A DNA stretch of 6,724 nucleotides from an uncultured Clostridia bacterium (GTDB taxonomy: Bacteria > Bacillota > Clostridia > Oscillospirales > Ruminococcaceae): NCBI GenBank assembly GCA_937891895.1, contig CALATN010000212.1:1-6724 (forward strand), read 5' to 3'. Below the pieces are notes generated by a model. It did not search any database, was not told where the DNA came from, and was given only the letters and a program-made list of their open reading frames with translations. Numbering within the stretch: the first letter of the stretch is position 1; every line of letters starts with the position of its first letter. The position numbers and the translations under genes are program-made. This document shows positions 1-6,292 of the stretch, piece by piece.

Positions 1-1041
1 GTGATGCTTCCTCATTATAATATTGCCAACAACGGTTTCCTTACCGGTGAACACATGAAGTTCACTGCCGACGACAAGTTGTGCGTATGCGTTCCCCTTT
101 TCCACTGCTTCGGCGTGGTATTGGCCACCATGAACTGCTTGACCCACGGCTGTACCCAAGTCATGGTCGAACGGTTCGACCCGTTGGTAGTACTCGCCTC
201 CATCCACAAGGAAAGATGTACATCCGTATACGGTGTGCCCACCATGTTCATCGCCGAGCTGAACCACCCCATGTTCGACATGTTCGATATGTCCAGCCTC
301 CGCGTGGGCATCATGGCCGGTGCGCTCTGCCCCATTGAACTGATGCGCCAGGTAGAAGAAAAGATGTTCATGAAGGTAACCAGCGTATATGGTTTGACCG
401 AAGCATCGCCGGGTATGACCCACACCCGTGTGGACGACCCGTTCGAAGTGCGTTGCACCACCGTAGGCCGTGACTATGAGTTTACCGAAGTGCGTGTCAT
501 CGACCCCGAAACGGGCGAAGAACTTCCAGATGGTGAAAACGGCGAGTTTGTGGCAAGAGGCTTTAATATTATGAAGGGCTATTACAAAATGCCAAAGGCT
601 ACCGCGGATGCCATTGATAAAGACGGCTGGCTTCATTCGGGAGATATATGTTGCCGAACACCTGACGGCTATTATAAGGTAACGGGCAGATTGAAGGATA
701 TGATTATCAGAGGCGGCGAGAATTTATATCCCCGTGAGATTGAAGAATTTTATCTTGAGCATCCAAAGGTTAAGGACGTGCAGGTTATCGGCGTTCCCGA
801 TAAGAGATACGGCGAAGAAATCATGGCTTGTATCGTTCTCAAGCCTGGCGAGGAGGCTACTGTTGAGGAAATGAAGCAGTACGCTCTCGAAAGACTTGCT
901 AAGCACAAGGTACCGAGATATATCGCTTTCGTTGAGGGCTTCCCGATGAATGCGGCAGGCAAAATCCTCAAGTACAAGATGCGTGAGTGGGCTGTTGATT
1001 ACCTCGACCTCCACGACGCAAGCAAGATTGTTACAGCATAA
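1..1041 (+). CDS. Acyl-CoA synthetase (AMP-forming, ANL superfamily), C-terminal part; 5' end cut by the window
   Basis: This enzyme activates a carboxylic acid, probably a fatty acid, with ATP to an acyl-adenylate and then transfers it to CoA in the cytoplasm. The visible 346 residues begin just after where the family's P-loop (TSGTTG-PKG) should be, so the first GTG is an internal Val codon and not a start. The full protein should be about 530-560 residues. Visible family motifs are YGLTEAS (130-136), GWLHSGD (209-215), the hinge and core motif GRLKDMIIRGGENLYPREIE (229-248), and the A10 motif NAAGKILK (317-324) with the catalytic lysine K321. The overall pattern fits FadD-like medium/long-chain ligases; the substrate cannot be read from the sequence. 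Codon use changes abruptly around codons 175-200: Val GTT is 1 of 20 before and 8 of 12 after, and Arg AGA is 1 of 8 before and 6 of 9 after. See findings. A terminator follows directly. Confidence 0.93.
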   Translation: MMLPHYNIANNGFLTGEHMKFTADDKLCVCVPLFHCFGVVLATMNCLTHGCTQVMVERFDPLVVLASIHKERCTSVYGVPTMFIAELNHPMFDMFDMSSLRVGIMAGALCPIELMRQVEEKMFMKVTSVYGLTEASPGMTHTRVDDPFEVRCTTVGRDYEFTEVRVIDPETGEELPDGENGEFVARGFNIMKGYYKMPKATADAIDKDGWLHSGDICCRTPDGYYKVTGRLKDMIIRGGENLYPREIEEFYLEHPKVKDVQVIGVPDKRYGEEIMACIVLKPGEEATVEEMKQYALERLAKHKVPRYIAFVEGFPMNAAGKILKYKMREWAVDYLDLHDASKIVTA

Positions 1042-1046
1042 AAATT

Positions 1047-1082
1047 ACCGCTTCCGATTGAGTTCGGGAGCGGTTTTGTTTT
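1047..1082 (+). terminator. Rho-independent terminator after the acyl-CoA synthetase gene
   Basis: An 11-bp stem (1047-1057 with 1064-1074, one T-G wobble) with a 6-base loop is followed by TTTGTTTT. It starts 6 bases after the stop codon and separates the synthetase gene from the next transcription unit. Confidence 0.9.
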
Positions 1083-1128
1083 GGACAAGGAGTTGTTATA
1101 TACAAGATGATGAAAGTATTTGTAACTT

Positions 1129-1148
1129 ATTAACAAAAATATGTTAAT
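1129..1148. repeat. Perfect inverted repeat upstream of the DUF342 gene promoter; candidate operator
   Basis: The arms ATTAACA (1129-1135) and TGTTAAT (1142-1148) are exact reverse complements separated by 6 A/T-rich bases. The element ends 13 bases before the -35 box of the promoter at 1162-1190, a position suited to a dimeric regulator. The arms contain few G/C bases and no T-run of terminator type follows, so a protein-binding site is more likely than a terminator. The region is A/T-rich and chance palindromes are possible. The arm order is the reverse of the Rex operator, so Rex is not suggested. Confidence 0.4.
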
Positions 1149-1161
1149 TTAAAAACAACTA

Positions 1162-1190
1162 TTGTAATCAGAGCTGAAATACTGTATAAT
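1162..1190 (+). promoter_or_regulatory. Sigma-A type promoter of the DUF342 gene
   Basis: The -35 box TTGTAA (1162-1167, 4 of 6 matches) and a perfect -10 box TATAAT (1185-1190) are separated by exactly 17 bases. Transcription would begin near 1197, leaving a leader of about 40 bases before the ATG at 1236. It lies downstream of the synthetase terminator, so it most likely drives the DUF342 gene and any readthrough into the DUF2461 gene. Confidence 0.75.
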
Positions 1191-1224
1191 ATACTTAAGA
1201 AAGTATGACTATATTTTGAGGAAC

Positions 1225-1230
1225 GGAGGG
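1225..1230 (+). promoter_or_regulatory. Ribosome binding site of the DUF342 gene
   Basis: GGAGGG ends 5 bases before the ATG at 1236 and fixes that start codon. Confidence 0.85.
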
Positions 1231-1235
1231 ACATT

Positions 1236-2642
1236 ATGGCTGAACCTGTTTTTAAGAATGACTATGTACCACCAGTTGACAGCGTTGTTTATGTTACTAT
1301 TACTTCAAATTGCTCCGAGGCATATATTACTGTCGAACCGCCTGAGCATGGCGGCAAGGAAGTTACCTTTGAAGCAATTATGCAGGAACTGAAAAATTAC
1401 AAGGTCTGCTACGGACTTAATGTTGATGAAATAAAACGTATTGCTGATAACCGTCTTTACAATGAGCGCACCCTTATTGCGGAGTGGACTCCTGCAATTA
1501 ACGGTGTTGACGGAACAATTACCTATCACTATGAAAAGCAGGTTAAGATTGCTCCTGTTGAAGACGAAAACGGATTTGTTGATTATAAAAATCTCGGCCT
1601 TATCAGAATTGTCAAGGCGGGAGATGTCATTGCCGACATTACTCATCCTACAGAGGGTGAGCCCGGTACTGACGTAAAGGGTCAGACCCTGAAGCAGATT
1701 CCCGGTAAGAAGGCTTCCTTCACAGTTGGTACAAATACCGAGCTCAACGAGGATGAAACACAGATTATTGCTACAGCTGACGGCAACATCAACTTCAAGG
1801 GCGGTGCTTTTGTTGTTGACCAAGTTGTAACAATTGCGGGTGATGTTGACGCTTCTGTGGGCAACATCAACTTTGTGGGTGACGTTATTGTCAAGGGCGA
1901 GGTTATGGAAGGCTTCAAGATTGCTTCAAAGGGCAATATTATTGTTTCGGGAAATGTTAACGGCGCTACGCTTGAATGTGACGGCGATATCGTTATCAAG
2001 AAGGGCTGCATTAACTCCAAAATCGTTGCGCACGGCTCTGTTTCAATCAATTTCTGTGAACATTCCAACATCCGCTGCGACGGTGAGCTGTCCTCTACAA
2101 ACTTTGTAATCTGCGATGTTTACTGTGGTAACCTTACTGTTAAGGGTACTCACGGCGGACTTATGGGTGGTTCGTACACAAGTCTTGAAAGCGTTGAGCT
2201 TTCAAATATCGGTACGAAGAACTATACTCCGACAGTTCTTACTGTTGGTGACAATGCATTGCTTTCCGAAGAAAAGAGTGATTTGCTGAAGCAGATAAGC
2301 CAGCAGAAGAAAACTCTTGAGGATCTTACACTTGTTATCAACTTCCTCAACGAAAAGAAGAAGGAGCTTCACTCCCTGCCTGAGGACAAGGAGGTTATGC
2401 TGGGTAATGCTTGCCGTCAGAAAATCGTTATGGGTATGGACATCAAGAAGCTGGAGAAGCGAATTGATGAGATTGATACATCTCTTTCCAACAAGCAGTT
2501 CCTTTCAATCGGATGCAAGGGATATATGTACCCAGGTGTAAAGATTATCATCAACGACCAGGTGTTCAAGGCTGAGGCGGAATACGTCCGCACGAGAGTT
2601 TCTCTCAGCGAGGACGGTATCATCCACGCTGCGCCGCTGTAA
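1236..2642 (+). CDS. DUF342 / FapA-family protein with beta-helix core
   Basis: This 468-residue soluble protein has the layout of the DUF342 (FapA) family. An N-terminal domain (about 1-110) is followed by the characteristic segment at 115-150 (YKNLGLI, then AGDVIADITHPTEGEPGTDVKG). A run of short Gly/Val/Ile-rich strands at about 180-335 reads as a right-handed beta-helix of the bactofilin-like type. A charged coiled-coil hairpin lies at about 345-417. A C-terminal strand region holds GYMYPGVKIIINDQVF (429-444). There is no signal peptide or membrane segment, so it should be cytoplasmic. In Vibrio, FapA affects polar placement of the flagellar regulator FlhF; many non-flagellated Firmicutes carry family members with no known role. 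No flagellar gene is visible here, so the flagellar name should not be transferred. Start, promoter and ribosome binding site are all clear. Confidence 0.9.
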   Translation: MAEPVFKNDYVPPVDSVVYVTITSNCSEAYITVEPPEHGGKEVTFEAIMQELKNYKVCYGLNVDEIKRIADNRLYNERTLIAEWTPAINGVDGTITYHYEKQVKIAPVEDENGFVDYKNLGLIRIVKAGDVIADITHPTEGEPGTDVKGQTLKQIPGKKASFTVGTNTELNEDETQIIATADGNINFKGGAFVVDQVVTIAGDVDASVGNINFVGDVIVKGEVMEGFKIASKGNIIVSGNVNGATLECDGDIVIKKGCINSKIVAHGSVSINFCEHSNIRCDGELSSTNFVICDVYCGNLTVKGTHGGLMGGSYTSLESVELSNIGTKNYTPTVLTVGDNALLSEEKSDLLKQISQQKKTLEDLTLVINFLNEKKKELHSLPEDKEVMLGNACRQKIVMGMDIKKLEKRIDEIDTSLSNKQFLSIGCKGYMYPGVKIIINDQVFKAEAEYVRTRVSLSEDGIIHAAPL

Positions 2643-2660
2643 TAAATTCAATAATAATAA

Positions 2661-2691
2661 CGGACTGTCTTATGGGGCAGTCCGAATTTTT
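2661..2691 (+). terminator. Terminator-like hairpin after the DUF342 gene, abutting the next ribosome binding site
   Basis: A 9-bp stem (2661-2669 with 2676-2684, one T-G wobble) with loop TTATGG is followed by AATTTTT (2685-2691). The T-run touches the GGAGG ribosome binding site of the DUF2461 gene. It can end the DUF342 transcript or let part of it read through. There is no space between hairpin and start codon for a promoter. Confidence 0.75.
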
Positions 2692-2696
2692 GGAGG
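2692..2696 (+). promoter_or_regulatory. Ribosome binding site that decides the DUF2461 start
   Basis: GGAGG lies 5 bases before the ATG at 2702. The in-frame ATG at 2672 lies in the terminator loop, has no ribosome binding site, and would add ten residues that do not fit the family. The start at 2702 is therefore preferred. Confidence 0.88.
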
Positions 2697-2701
2697 TAAA
2701 T

Positions 2702-3370
2702 ATGCCATTTTCTGCACAATCCCTTGACTTTCTCGTGGAAAATATGCTCAATGACAGCCGTGTTTGGTACAACGAGCATAAAGAGGATTACAAAAAACTG
2801 ATTGCCGACCCGTTTGCTGAGTTTGTGACGGCTATGACGGAAACAATGCTTGAAATTGACGATAAGTTTGAGTGCAACCCGAAGAAAATTTCACGTCTTT
2901 ACCGTGATGCACGTTACGCACGGGGCAAGTCAACCTTCCGTGATTATGTGTGGTACAGTTTCCGCCATCCGAAGGGGGAGAGGGCACTTCCCGAATTCTA
3001 TTTCAGCATTTCTCCGAGCGGTATGGATTACGGCTGTGGATTTTACTGTGCGGGCACAGACACGCTGGAGTCAATGAGAAAGCTTATTCTTGCTGACGAT
3101 AAAAGCTTCAGGGCGGCACTTAAAGCGTACAAGAATCAGGATGTTTTCACGCTTTACGGCGACCTGTACAAGCGTAACCGTTATCCCGAGGAAAGTGCGG
3201 ACAAGCAGGACTGGCTCAACCGCAAGAGTATGGGTGTAAGCTGTGAAAGCAAGGATTTTCCATTGATGTTCAGTGACAAGCTGGCGGAGAAGATTGCGGC
3301 GGATTTCAAGGCGATTGCGCCGATTTACCATTTCTATATGAAGGCGGAAATGGAGAAAGATAATTATTAA
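2702..3370 (+). CDS. DUF2461 family protein (TIGR02453-like)
   Basis: This 222-residue protein matches the DUF2461 family pattern. An N-terminal 'F-FL--N---WY--HK--Y' helix region (8-31) is followed by the family signature SRLYRDARYARGKSTFRD (64-81). A beta-rich segment then holds PEFYFSISPSGMDYGCGFY (97-115), followed by a C-terminal helical part. The length is normal for the family (about 210-230 residues). No signal peptide or membrane segment is present, so it should be cytoplasmic. The biochemical function of DUF2461 is not established and I assign none. It follows the DUF342 gene by 59 bases with a hairpin between them and no visible promoter of its own, so its expression probably depends on readthrough or on a promoter inside the DUF342 gene. 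The proposed start is at 2702 rather than the upstream in-frame ATG at 2672. Confidence 0.88.
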   Translation: MPFSAQSLDFLVENMLNDSRVWYNEHKEDYKKLIADPFAEFVTAMTETMLEIDDKFECNPKKISRLYRDARYARGKSTFRDYVWYSFRHPKGERALPEFYFSISPSGMDYGCGFYCAGTDTLESMRKLILADDKSFRAALKAYKNQDVFTLYGDLYKRNRYPEESADKQDWLNRKSMGVSCESKDFPLMFSDKLAEKIAADFKAIAPIYHFYMKAEMEKDNY

Positions 3371-3405
3371 GTGTGGAATGTGAAGAGTGGAGTGTGGAGT
3401 TGTGT
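3371..3405. repeat. Degenerate tandem 7-base repeat (GTGTGGA type)
   Basis: Directly after the DUF2461 stop codon the sequence reads in 7-base steps: GTGTGGA, ATGTGAA, GAGTGGA, GTGTGGA, GTTGTGT. Copies 1 and 4 are identical, copies 2 and 3 differ by two and one bases, and copy 5 is weak. This resembles short tandem heptamer arrays known from intergenic DNA of cyanobacteria and some other bacteria. No function is evident. Confidence 0.6.
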
Positions 3406-3469
3406 TACGCTGTGGCACACTTTAAAATCTCACTTGAAACTTCACGTTCAGCGAAAGGTTATATGAAAT

Positions 3470-3509
3470 AACTCCAAAGAGAAGGCAATTCCCTTTGGAG
3501 TTTTGTTTT
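3470..3509 (+). terminator. Terminator at the convergence of the DUF2461 gene and the M23 fusion gene
   Basis: A perfect 10-bp stem, AACTCCAAAG (3470-3479) with CTTTGGAGTT (3493-3502), encloses a 13-base loop and is followed by TTTTGTTTT (3501-3509). The T-run favours the plus strand. On the minus strand the same stem begins 15 bases after the M23 gene stop codon and is followed by TTATTT, so it may also act weakly in that direction. Confidence 0.82.
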
Positions 3510-3517
3510 GTGTGATT

Positions 3518-5740
3518 TTAGTTTTGGGTTGGCTGGTTTGGGAGGTGGATTTGGGAAAATTCACTTTCAAGAAGTTCGTGCATTCCCAATTCGTTTTGCA
3601 TTGCAATATCGGCTTTTGCCTGATCACTGAAATAATCAATCGGGTCAACGTATTCTCCGTCAATGCAAAGCTCAAAGTGAAGGTGCGGTCCGGTTGACTC
3701 ACCTGTTGAGCCCACGTATCCGATAATGTCGCCCTGTTTGACCTCGTCGCCCTCGTTCACAACAACCTTGCTGAGATGTGCGTAAAACGTGTTTATGTTG
3801 GTGTAATGGTTTATAGTAACGTTTTTGCCGTCGCCTGTGTCAGCGTCAACGGGAACAATTACAGTGCCCGAAGCAGCAGCATAAACTGGTGTGCCCTCGT
3901 CAGCTCTGAAGTCGATACCCTTATGGAAGTTGCTTTGCAAGTGTCCATAGGGGACGGAAATTTCGCCTTCAACGGGAGATGCTAAATACAGCACATATGA
4001 TGAGGTCATTTGGTTGGTTGCCTCTCTCATTATTGATGTAAGACATTCCCACAGTTCTTCCTCCGTGCAGGTTGCCTTGATATCAATTACGCAGTTTCCG
4101 CAGTCGACACGGAAATCAAAGCTGTTTATCTCATCAGCGGGCTTGTCCTCTGCGGCATAATTCTTCATCATACTGCGTACAAGGTCAAAAATATATACGG
4201 GTGTATCAGCTGCATCGCAATACCGAAATTCATAATTATAGCTTTTGAATTTAAAAAGGATTTCCTTTCCCGTATTTTCACCGAGTTTATCGCTGTACCA
4301 CATATACAGTGTTTTACGGACAATCTTATCATCAACTTTTGTTTCCACATAGTCGGTAAGTCCGTTTGTGTCACCTTCTATCAAGGTCATATCGCCGATT
4401 TGTCTTTTCCTTGGAACAAATTTGCCGAAGGGTTCAATATTCCAGAGCTGACCAAGTGTCATATTGCTTCGTTTGAAATCTTCTGCGGAATAGAATTCAT
4501 CAATTGTCAGCTTACGCTCAATAAGCATTTCGGTAATCTCGTAGGCTTCTTTGTAGCCGACATCTAAAAACAGCAGAGAATAGCCGTAATTGCCGATAAC
4601 AAAATCAGCCTTGAATTCAGTTCTTCTTTCTTCTGCTGTTGAGTCAAAAATGTTATTTGCTTCATAGCCATAAACCTCGACTCCGTTTATAATTTCGGGG
4701 CTTGCACTTTCGGGTAAAATCGGTTGTTCATCATATATCGGATATACCTGCAAATAGACGTTGTTGAAGGTAGATAAGTATATATTAGGAAGATTTGTAG
4801 AAAAGTAAATAATATTATCATCTCTGTCAAAATGGAGCGATGACTCTAAAGGCTCACGGTCAGAATTCAGATTTATGATTTCCTTTATATATTCGTCAGG
4901 CAGATTAACACTGTAATAGTCGGTATGTTCAGGGTGTATAATCGCTTCTGATTTGTCACCGTCAAAATATTTCTGGTATTGCAGGTTTTCACCATATTGT
5001 TTTGAAATTGTTCCCTTTGAAATATCAAACGTATCAATAGAAAGATTACTTTCGATAATCATTTCAATCATTTCAACAGCTTCCTTGTAGCCAATGTTGG
5101 AAAAATCAATGCTGTACATCTGCTCATTCATAATGAAATCTGCACACAAATCTTCTTCGGTTTCATATCCGTAGATTTCAACACCGTTCAGAATTTCAGG
5201 CGTGAAGTGTTCCTCTTTTTCTGTAATCTCATACGCATTATTGATGCCAAATAAAGCAGTTTTTTCGAAACCTTCCTTTGTTTTCCCTGCGTTGATTGAA
5301 AAAGTCAGATTATTCGGCACACCATTTTCGTCCATATAAATAACCGCACCGCTTGGTTTGTATCCAAAATCAAAATCAACAAGTTCTTCGGTGTAGTCAT
5401 TTGGAAAAATAACCTTTGAATAAATAAGGTCAGGGAGCGTTCCTCTCGGAAGTGCTGTATCCTTATCTCCGTCAAAATATTTCCAATACTTCAAGTTCTC
5501 GTTATACTCATCCAACTCGGTGACAGCTGTAATATCCGTAACTTCGGTAGCAACCATATCATTGACAGACGTTTCGTGCTGACGTGCTGCAAAGAACAGG
5601 CCGCACACAACAGCCGCCGCTGCGGCAAAAGGTAATAATGCAGGAAGTTTTTTAGCAGTCTTTATTTTCTGCTCAAAGGCTTCTTCGATATATCTGTCAT
5701 CCGCAAGAGAAATCATTCGTTCAAGTTCATATTCGGTCAT
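3518..5740 (-). CDS. Anti-sigma-like single-pass membrane protein fused to an M23 (LytM-type) endopeptidase
   Basis: This 740-residue protein has a short cytoplasmic segment (1-31, with DDRYIEEA at 14-21) and one transmembrane helix (about 32-52, preceded by KTAKK, so N-in). A large outer part follows. Two related domains span about 80-238 and 250-417, each starting with KYFDGDK and sharing PEI-NGVE-YGYE and GYKEA-E-(I/T)EM-IE. A divergent region (about 430-580) has cysteines at 547, 550, 558 and 566. An M23 domain (about 587-706) has zinc ligands H606, D610 and H688 and catalytic histidines H655 and H686; the spacing is almost the same as in LytM. M23 enzymes cut peptide cross-links in peptidoglycan. 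The gene overlaps the ECF sigma gene by 4 bases, the usual place for an anti-sigma factor. I infer membrane-bound sigma control linked to wall sensing or cleavage. No zinc anti-sigma motif is visible, so anti-sigma activity is not proven. The repeats recall DUF4367-type anti-sigma ectodomains. Confidence 0.85.
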   Translation of the reverse strand: MTEYELERMISLADDRYIEEAFEQKIKTAKKLPALLPFAAAAAVVCGLFFAARQHETSVNDMVATEVTDITAVTELDEYNENLKYWKYFDGDKDTALPRGTLPDLIYSKVIFPNDYTEELVDFDFGYKPSGAVIYMDENGVPNNLTFSINAGKTKEGFEKTALFGINNAYEITEKEEHFTPEILNGVEIYGYETEEDLCADFIMNEQMYSIDFSNIGYKEAVEMIEMIIESNLSIDTFDISKGTISKQYGENLQYQKYFDGDKSEAIIHPEHTDYYSVNLPDEYIKEIINLNSDREPLESSLHFDRDDNIIYFSTNLPNIYLSTFNNVYLQVYPIYDEQPILPESASPEIINGVEVYGYEANNIFDSTAEERRTEFKADFVIGNYGYSLLFLDVGYKEAYEITEMLIERKLTIDEFYSAEDFKRSNMTLGQLWNIEPFGKFVPRKRQIGDMTLIEGDTNGLTDYVETKVDDKIVRKTLYMWYSDKLGENTGKEILFKFKSYNYEFRYCDAADTPVYIFDLVRSMMKNYAAEDKPADEINSFDFRVDCGNCVIDIKATCTEEELWECLTSIMREATNQMTSSYVLYLASPVEGEISVPYGHLQSNFHKGIDFRADEGTPVYAAASGTVIVPVDADTGDGKNVTINHYTNINTFYAHLSKVVVNEGDEVKQGDIIGYVGSTGESTGPHLHFELCIDGEYVDPIDYFSDQAKADIAMQNELGMHELLESEFSQIHLPNQPTQN
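3623..3982 (-). other. M23 peptidase domain region within the membrane protein
   Basis: Residues about 587-706 hold HKGID (606-610), YAHLS (653-657) and GPHLHFE (684-690). The gaps H606 to H655 (49) and H655 to H686 (31) are almost the same as in LytM (H210, H260, H291). All five active-site positions are kept, so a working zinc endopeptidase is likely. Confidence 0.9.
4490..5503 (-). repeat. Two tandem copies of a sensor-like domain in the membrane protein
   Basis: Copy 1 is about residues 80-238 (bases 5027-5503) and copy 2 about 250-417 (bases 4490-4993). Anchors recur at a spacing of 167-178 residues: KYFDGDK (87 and 257), PEILNGVEIYGYE against PEIINGVEVYGYE (181 and 348), and GYKEA (217 and 395). 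The DNA still shows similarity around the first anchor. The middle of each copy has diverged. The final motif resembles the end of DUF4367-type domains (inference). Confidence 0.8.
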
Positions 5741-6285
5741 AGTTTTACTCCTTTCTCCCCAAGATACTTTTTCAGCTTTTTCCGTGTGCGGCAGAGTACG
5801 GTTTCGGTTTTGCTGACGGTTATTCCGCAGCTGTCGGCAATTTCCCGTGCAGAGTGGAAATACCAGTACCGCAGAATGAAAATACGTCTTGTTTCCTCAT
5901 TTAAATTGGCAAGAAATCCGTTGATGAGTTCGGACAATTCACTGTCGCTGTAGACGTGTTGTTCCTCGGAAACAAGCTCGCCGATTTCTTCAAGTGAAAC
6001 AGTAACGTCCTTACAGCGTTTCTCCGCCGTGAGAAAATGATATTTTTTCAGCGCCTGATTACGTGCAATACGAAGCAGGAATGCGCGGAGATTTGACGGT
6101 CGGTTTGGTGGAATAGTCTGCCACACTGCCATATATGTATCGCTTTCGCATTCCTCAGCGTCGGCTTTATCTGCAAGCACACGATTTACAACGCTTTTCA
6201 CAAGTGTTCCGTACTTGCTTTGAAGCTGTCTGACAGCGTCCTCGGAGCGTTTGAGAAAAAGTTCAATTATTTTCACGTCCTCCAC
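5737..6285 (-). CDS. ECF-type RNA polymerase sigma factor
   Basis: This 182-residue protein (GTG start) directs RNA polymerase to a specific promoter set. Region 2 covers about residues 9-82 and includes DAEECESDTYMAVWQ (42-56) and LRAFLLRIARNQALKKY (66-82). Region 4 covers about 120-174 with helix-turn-helix SAREIADSCGITVSKTE (145-161) and a basic C-terminal helix. There is no region 1 or 3, and the length is typical for ECF factors. The GTG at 6283-6285 is preferred because AAAGGGGG lies 7 bases before it. The in-frame ATG at 6355-6357 lies in the hairpin of the upstream terminator and would add 24 residues outside the family. The stop codon overlaps the start of the membrane protein gene in an ATGA arrangement, so the two are one operon. 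Many ECF factors control their own operon, but I could not identify a convincing promoter in the 50 bases upstream. Confidence 0.92.
   Translation of the reverse strand: MEDVKIIELFLKRSEDAVRQLQSKYGTLVKSVVNRVLADKADAEECESDTYMAVWQTIPPNRPSNLRAFLLRIARNQALKKYHFLTAEKRCKDVTVSLEEIGELVSEEQHVYSDSELSELINGFLANLNEETRRIFILRYWYFHSAREIADSCGITVSKTETVLCRTRKKLKKYLGEKGVKL
5748..5753 (-). promoter_or_regulatory. Ribosome binding site of the membrane protein gene, inside the sigma gene end
   Basis: AAGGAG on the minus strand lies 7 bases before the ATG at 5738-5740, inside the last codons of the sigma gene. Together with the ATGA overlap this indicates translational coupling. Confidence 0.85.
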
Positions 6286-6292
6286 TGCGTTA

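Noticed and set aside
1..3. GTG at the first bases as the true start of the acyl-CoA synthetase
   Set aside because: The family needs about 200 more N-terminal residues including the P-loop; this GTG fits the Val after the P-loop motif.
15..461. Minus-strand open frame of 148 residues opposite the acyl-CoA synthetase
   Set aside because: No recognisable domain, no ribosome binding site, and fully antisense to a well-supported gene.
1129..1148. Rex operator at the inverted repeat
   Set aside because: Rex sites have the order TTGT(T/G)AA then TTAACAA; here the arms are in the opposite order.
1305..1823. Minus-strand open frame of 172 residues opposite the DUF342 gene
   Set aside because: Composition is that of a complementary shadow frame, with no motif or start signal; the plus-strand gene is well supported.
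2672..2701. Upstream in-frame ATG that would lengthen the DUF2461 protein by ten residues
   Set aside because: It lies in the loop of a terminator hairpin and has no ribosome binding site, while the ATG at 2702 has GGAGG at ideal spacing.
3371..3405. CRISPR array
   Set aside because: The repeat unit is only 7 bases, tandem without spacers, and no cas gene is near.
3448..3702. Minus-strand open frame of 84 residues over the end of the M23 gene
   Set aside because: It overlaps the M23 coding end in another frame and runs through the convergent terminator; no start signal.
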